Part shown: positions 22,572 through 24,478 of the stretch, one piece after another
How the letters are laid out: each line of letters opens with the position of its first letter
Position numbering within the stretch: the stretch's first letter is position 1
DNA from: an uncultured Eubacteriales bacterium
GTDB lineage: Bacteria > Bacillota > Clostridia > Oscillospirales > CAG-382
Direction: 5' to 3'
Assembly: GCA_900546385.1 (NCBI GenBank)
Contig: URCT01000026.1
Location: 1 to 24,478 of the forward strand
Length of the DNA stretch: 24,478 bases
Position numbers and translations under genes: made by a program
The notes under the pieces: model-generated
Databases searched by the model: none
What the model saw: the letters and a program-made list of their open reading frames with translations, nothing else
Told to the model about the DNA's origin: nothing

Positions 22572-22601
22572 AACCGGAGGAAAACAGCGGTTTTTCCGGT
22601 T
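22572..22601 (-). promoter_or_regulatory. Stem-loop at the 5' end of the acpP leader
   Basis: AACCGGA (22601-22595 on the minus strand) can pair with TCCGGTT (22578-22572). Inside, GGAAAA and TTTTCC can also pair. It would begin about 5 nt after the expected transcription start and could stabilise the mRNA or influence expression. No FapR-like site is evident. Confidence 0.45.
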
Positions 22602-22612
22602 CACCACACATA

Positions 22613-22641
22613 ATTATATGCAAACAAGTGCATCTTGTCAA
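22613..22641 (-). promoter_or_regulatory. Strong promoter of acpP
   Basis: On the minus strand TTGACA (22641-22636), a 17-bp spacer and TATAAT (22618-22613): both hexamers are exact sigma-A consensus. This is the strongest promoter in the window and fits a highly expressed carrier protein. Confidence 0.92.
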
Positions 22642-22701
22642 GTATTATTTTATTAACGGCGTCAAAAGCCTGTCACGACGGGCAAAACCGGCGGTTATTT
22701 T

Positions 22702-24478
22702 CTATTCGCGATCCTTCAGAATGTCGCTTAGGCGGATCTTGCCCAAATAGCGCGCAAGCAAGGCGCGTGTTGCAAAGAAGCAGGCAAGCACGATAAGCAC
22801 AATGCTGACATAATGCACCGGCAGCACGATGGCTGGGAAACCGCCGTTGACGTTGGATACACAGAACGGATACAGCGCATTGACGGCCAATTTGCAAAGC
22901 GGCATACCGAAAACAAGCGATGCGGCCGTCACATAAAAGCAGCCGGACAGATAAAAGCTGTTGACCGTCTTTTCCCTGTAGCCGAGTGCCTTGAGAAGCG
23001 ATATCGAAAAACGGCTGCGGTCAATTTCAAGCTTCATCAAAAGATACATTACCGCCACAAAAATGATCACCGATACGCCCACAAGCATATAGATCATATC
23101 GCCCATCAGCGTCATGAATTTGTCCGCACCGCGCTGCAGGTCGCTCTTGACAATCTGCGAAACCATCATGTTGTGCCGGAACGTGATCGGCGTATCCGAA
23201 TAGACCGTGTTGTAGTAATAGTCGCTCGCTTTCGGCATCCGTTCGCCCTTTTTGAGGTCGTCCTTGTCGAAATAGTCAAGCCCGAAGGCTTCGCGCATGG
23301 CATCAAGATTCATGAAGAAATACAAGCCGCTGCCGTAGGTCACTTCTCCTGCAATTTTGAAAGCATACCGCTTGTCGGCGGCACTGTCGTGGAACACCAC
23401 CGTCTGTCCGACCTTGTAGCCGAATTTGATGCGTGCCGAGCTTGACATATAAACTTCGCCCGGCTCGTCGGACAAGTCTGCGGCAAAGTCGAAGTATGGA
23501 TTGTCGCGGTCAATGCCCGAAAGCGTCACTTCCATTTCGCCGCCGGTCATGGCGTAATCCACATTGAAGCCGGTCGTGTAGCCGACCACCGCGTTTTTTG
23601 GCAGATCCTCCACCGGGTTGCGTAATACATACAGATATTCGTAATGCACATCGTCCGCAATGCTGCCGATATACGACGAAATGCTGCCGAAGCAGGAGAA
23701 CGAAAACATCATGAGTAACACCGACAAAATCACGCCGGCAAACAGCGTCAAATTGCCCTTTATCTCGCGGCAGAACTGGCGAATGCGGTATTTTGCCGAA
23801 AAGCTCATGCCGTGCAGCTCAAAGTTCATGCGGCCGATGCCGGTCACCTTTTCATGCATCATCTGCAGCGGCGTTTCGTCAAGCTTTTTCTTTAAGACGT
23901 GCCGGTTGATAAAATAGGCAAGCGTAAGCGGCATCCCGACAGCATAGGCTTCCACATAAAACGGATAAATATGCACAAGCTCCGGAAATGAATACATCGC
24001 TGCATACGAAGCCGCCAAAAAATCCACTAAGGCAAAGCCGCCGAACAGCCCGACAAGCGAGCCGATAAGCGTTATGGCAAGCGGAATTTTCATGTAGTGC
24101 GACAGAATCTCCTTTTTGCTGTAGCCGAGCGCATAGAGCGTTCCGATGATGGCGCGTTCCTTTTCGATCGTGCCGCCGGCAAAAATGGCTAACATATAGG
24201 TAAGCAGCATGAGCAAAATCACGCCGACCACAAGCCCTGCCTGCTTGCCGAGCTTGGAATCGTTTAACGGGTCGTTGATGCGAATGCTGTACCGGGCTTC
24301 GGCAAAGCCGGAAAGGTTGACAAATTCCACCTTGGTGCTTTCGGCAAGATAAGCACCGAATTGCTCCTTGAATAAAATCGCCGCATTGGAAAGCGACATC
24401 GCGCCGCTATATAACTCCTTGGTCGCACGCTCGCCGTCATAGGCGGCATAGGCGCGTCCGACCGCATGAATGCCGCGT
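22702..24478 (-). CDS. FtsX-type ABC transporter permease (C-terminal part)
   Basis: The frame is open to the window edge, so the N-terminus lies beyond it; about 591 residues are visible. The ATG at 24399 is internal, since plausible coding sequence (ending RATKELYSGA) precedes it. Two FtsX-like permease units are seen. The first has VVGVILLMLLTYMLAIFAGG then TLYALGYSKKEILSHYM. The second, near the C-terminus, has MLVGVSVIIFVAVMYLLMKL then LLKALGYREKTVNSFYLSG. Between them is an extracytoplasmic domain of about 200 residues, opened by a helix LTLFAGVILSVLLMMFSFSC. The ending KIRLSDILKD is typical. This family works with a LolD/MacB-type ATPase in lipoprotein or peptide export, or in antimicrobial sensing. 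No ATPase is visible, so it probably lies beyond the edge. Confidence 0.9.
   Translation of the reverse strand, partial: RGIHAVGRAYAAYDGERATKELYSGAMSLSNAAILFKEQFGAYLAESTKVEFVNLSGFAEARYSIRINDPLNDSKLGKQAGLVVGVILLMLLTYMLAIFAGGTIEKERAIIGTLYALGYSKKEILSHYMKIPLAITLIGSLVGLFGGFALVDFLAASYAAMYSFPELVHIYPFYVEAYAVGMPLTLAYFINRHVLKKKLDETPLQMMHEKVTGIGRMNFELHGMSFSAKYRIRQFCREIKGNLTLFAGVILSVLLMMFSFSCFGSISSYIGSIADDVHYEYLYVLRNPVEDLPKNAVVGYTTGFNVDYAMTGGEMEVTLSGIDRDNPYFDFAADLSDEPGEVYMSSSARIKFGYKVGQTVVFHDSAADKRYAFKIAGEVTYGSGLYFFMNLDAMREAFGLDYFDKDDLKKGERMPKASDYYYNTVYSDTPITFRHNMMVSQIVKSDLQRGADKFMTLMGDMIYMLVGVSVIIFVAVMYLLMKLEIDRSRFSISLLKALGYREKTVNSFYLSGCFYVTAASLVFGMPLCKLAVNALYPFCVSNVNGGFPAIVLPVHYVSIVLIVLACFFATRALLARYLGKIRLSDILKDRE

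Overview
The window looks like part of a chromosome from an anaerobic Gram-positive Clostridia, most plausibly an Oscillospirales/Ruminococcaceae-type gut bacterium. Pointers are the iron-sulfur L-serine dehydratase, a DUF951-prfA-Sua5 block, a NifS/NifU pair, strong AGGAGG-type ribosome binding sites, sigma-A promoters that often carry an extended -10 (TGn), and moderately GC-rich coding sequence. The assignment is inference from gene content; there is no marker gene that would settle it. No phage, integrase, transposase, CRISPR array or rRNA is visible.

Layout. 1-418 is the 3' end of an L-serine dehydratase alpha gene, closed by a strong terminator. 459-1894 holds no convincing gene. It contains two copies of a multi-module, hairpin-rich repeat in opposite orientation, flanking a degenerate tandem array of about 60-64 bp units. 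From 1964 comes a two-gene operon: an L-arabinose-isomerase-like protein and an 841-residue glycoside-hydrolase-like protein. A polysaccharide deacetylase (6049-6906) and a lipoprotein (7120-7797) follow, each with its own promoter. A tightly packed nine-gene run (7842-15189) then encodes an Lrp/AsnC regulator, a PLP aminotransferase, an FlK-like thioesterase, two membrane proteins, DUF951, release factor 1, threonylcarbamoyl-AMP synthase and a PAP2 phosphatase, ending at a bidirectional terminator.

On the minus strand, ogt and an HD-domain gene form a short operon. It diverges from a large GH99/WbsX-like gene (16569-19535) across a promoter region carrying two dyads. Beyond paired terminators come a minus-strand tRNA-Lys(UUU), then the iscS-iscU-rpiB cluster (iscU is frameshifted as given), an acyl carrier protein with a near-consensus promoter, and the C-terminal part of an FtsX-type ABC permease that runs off the window.

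Biologically the window mixes housekeeping functions (translation termination, tRNA modification, Fe-S assembly, lipid carrier, DNA alkylation repair) with glycan or sugar genes that lack signal peptides and so appear to act in the cytoplasm. The parts most worth a second look are the noncoding repeat island at 459-1894, the AraA-like/GH-like gene pair, the GH99-like fusion with its dyad-bearing promoter, the broken iscU, and a mismatch in the tRNA-Lys acceptor stem. I do not see a clear-cut new defence or mobile system here.
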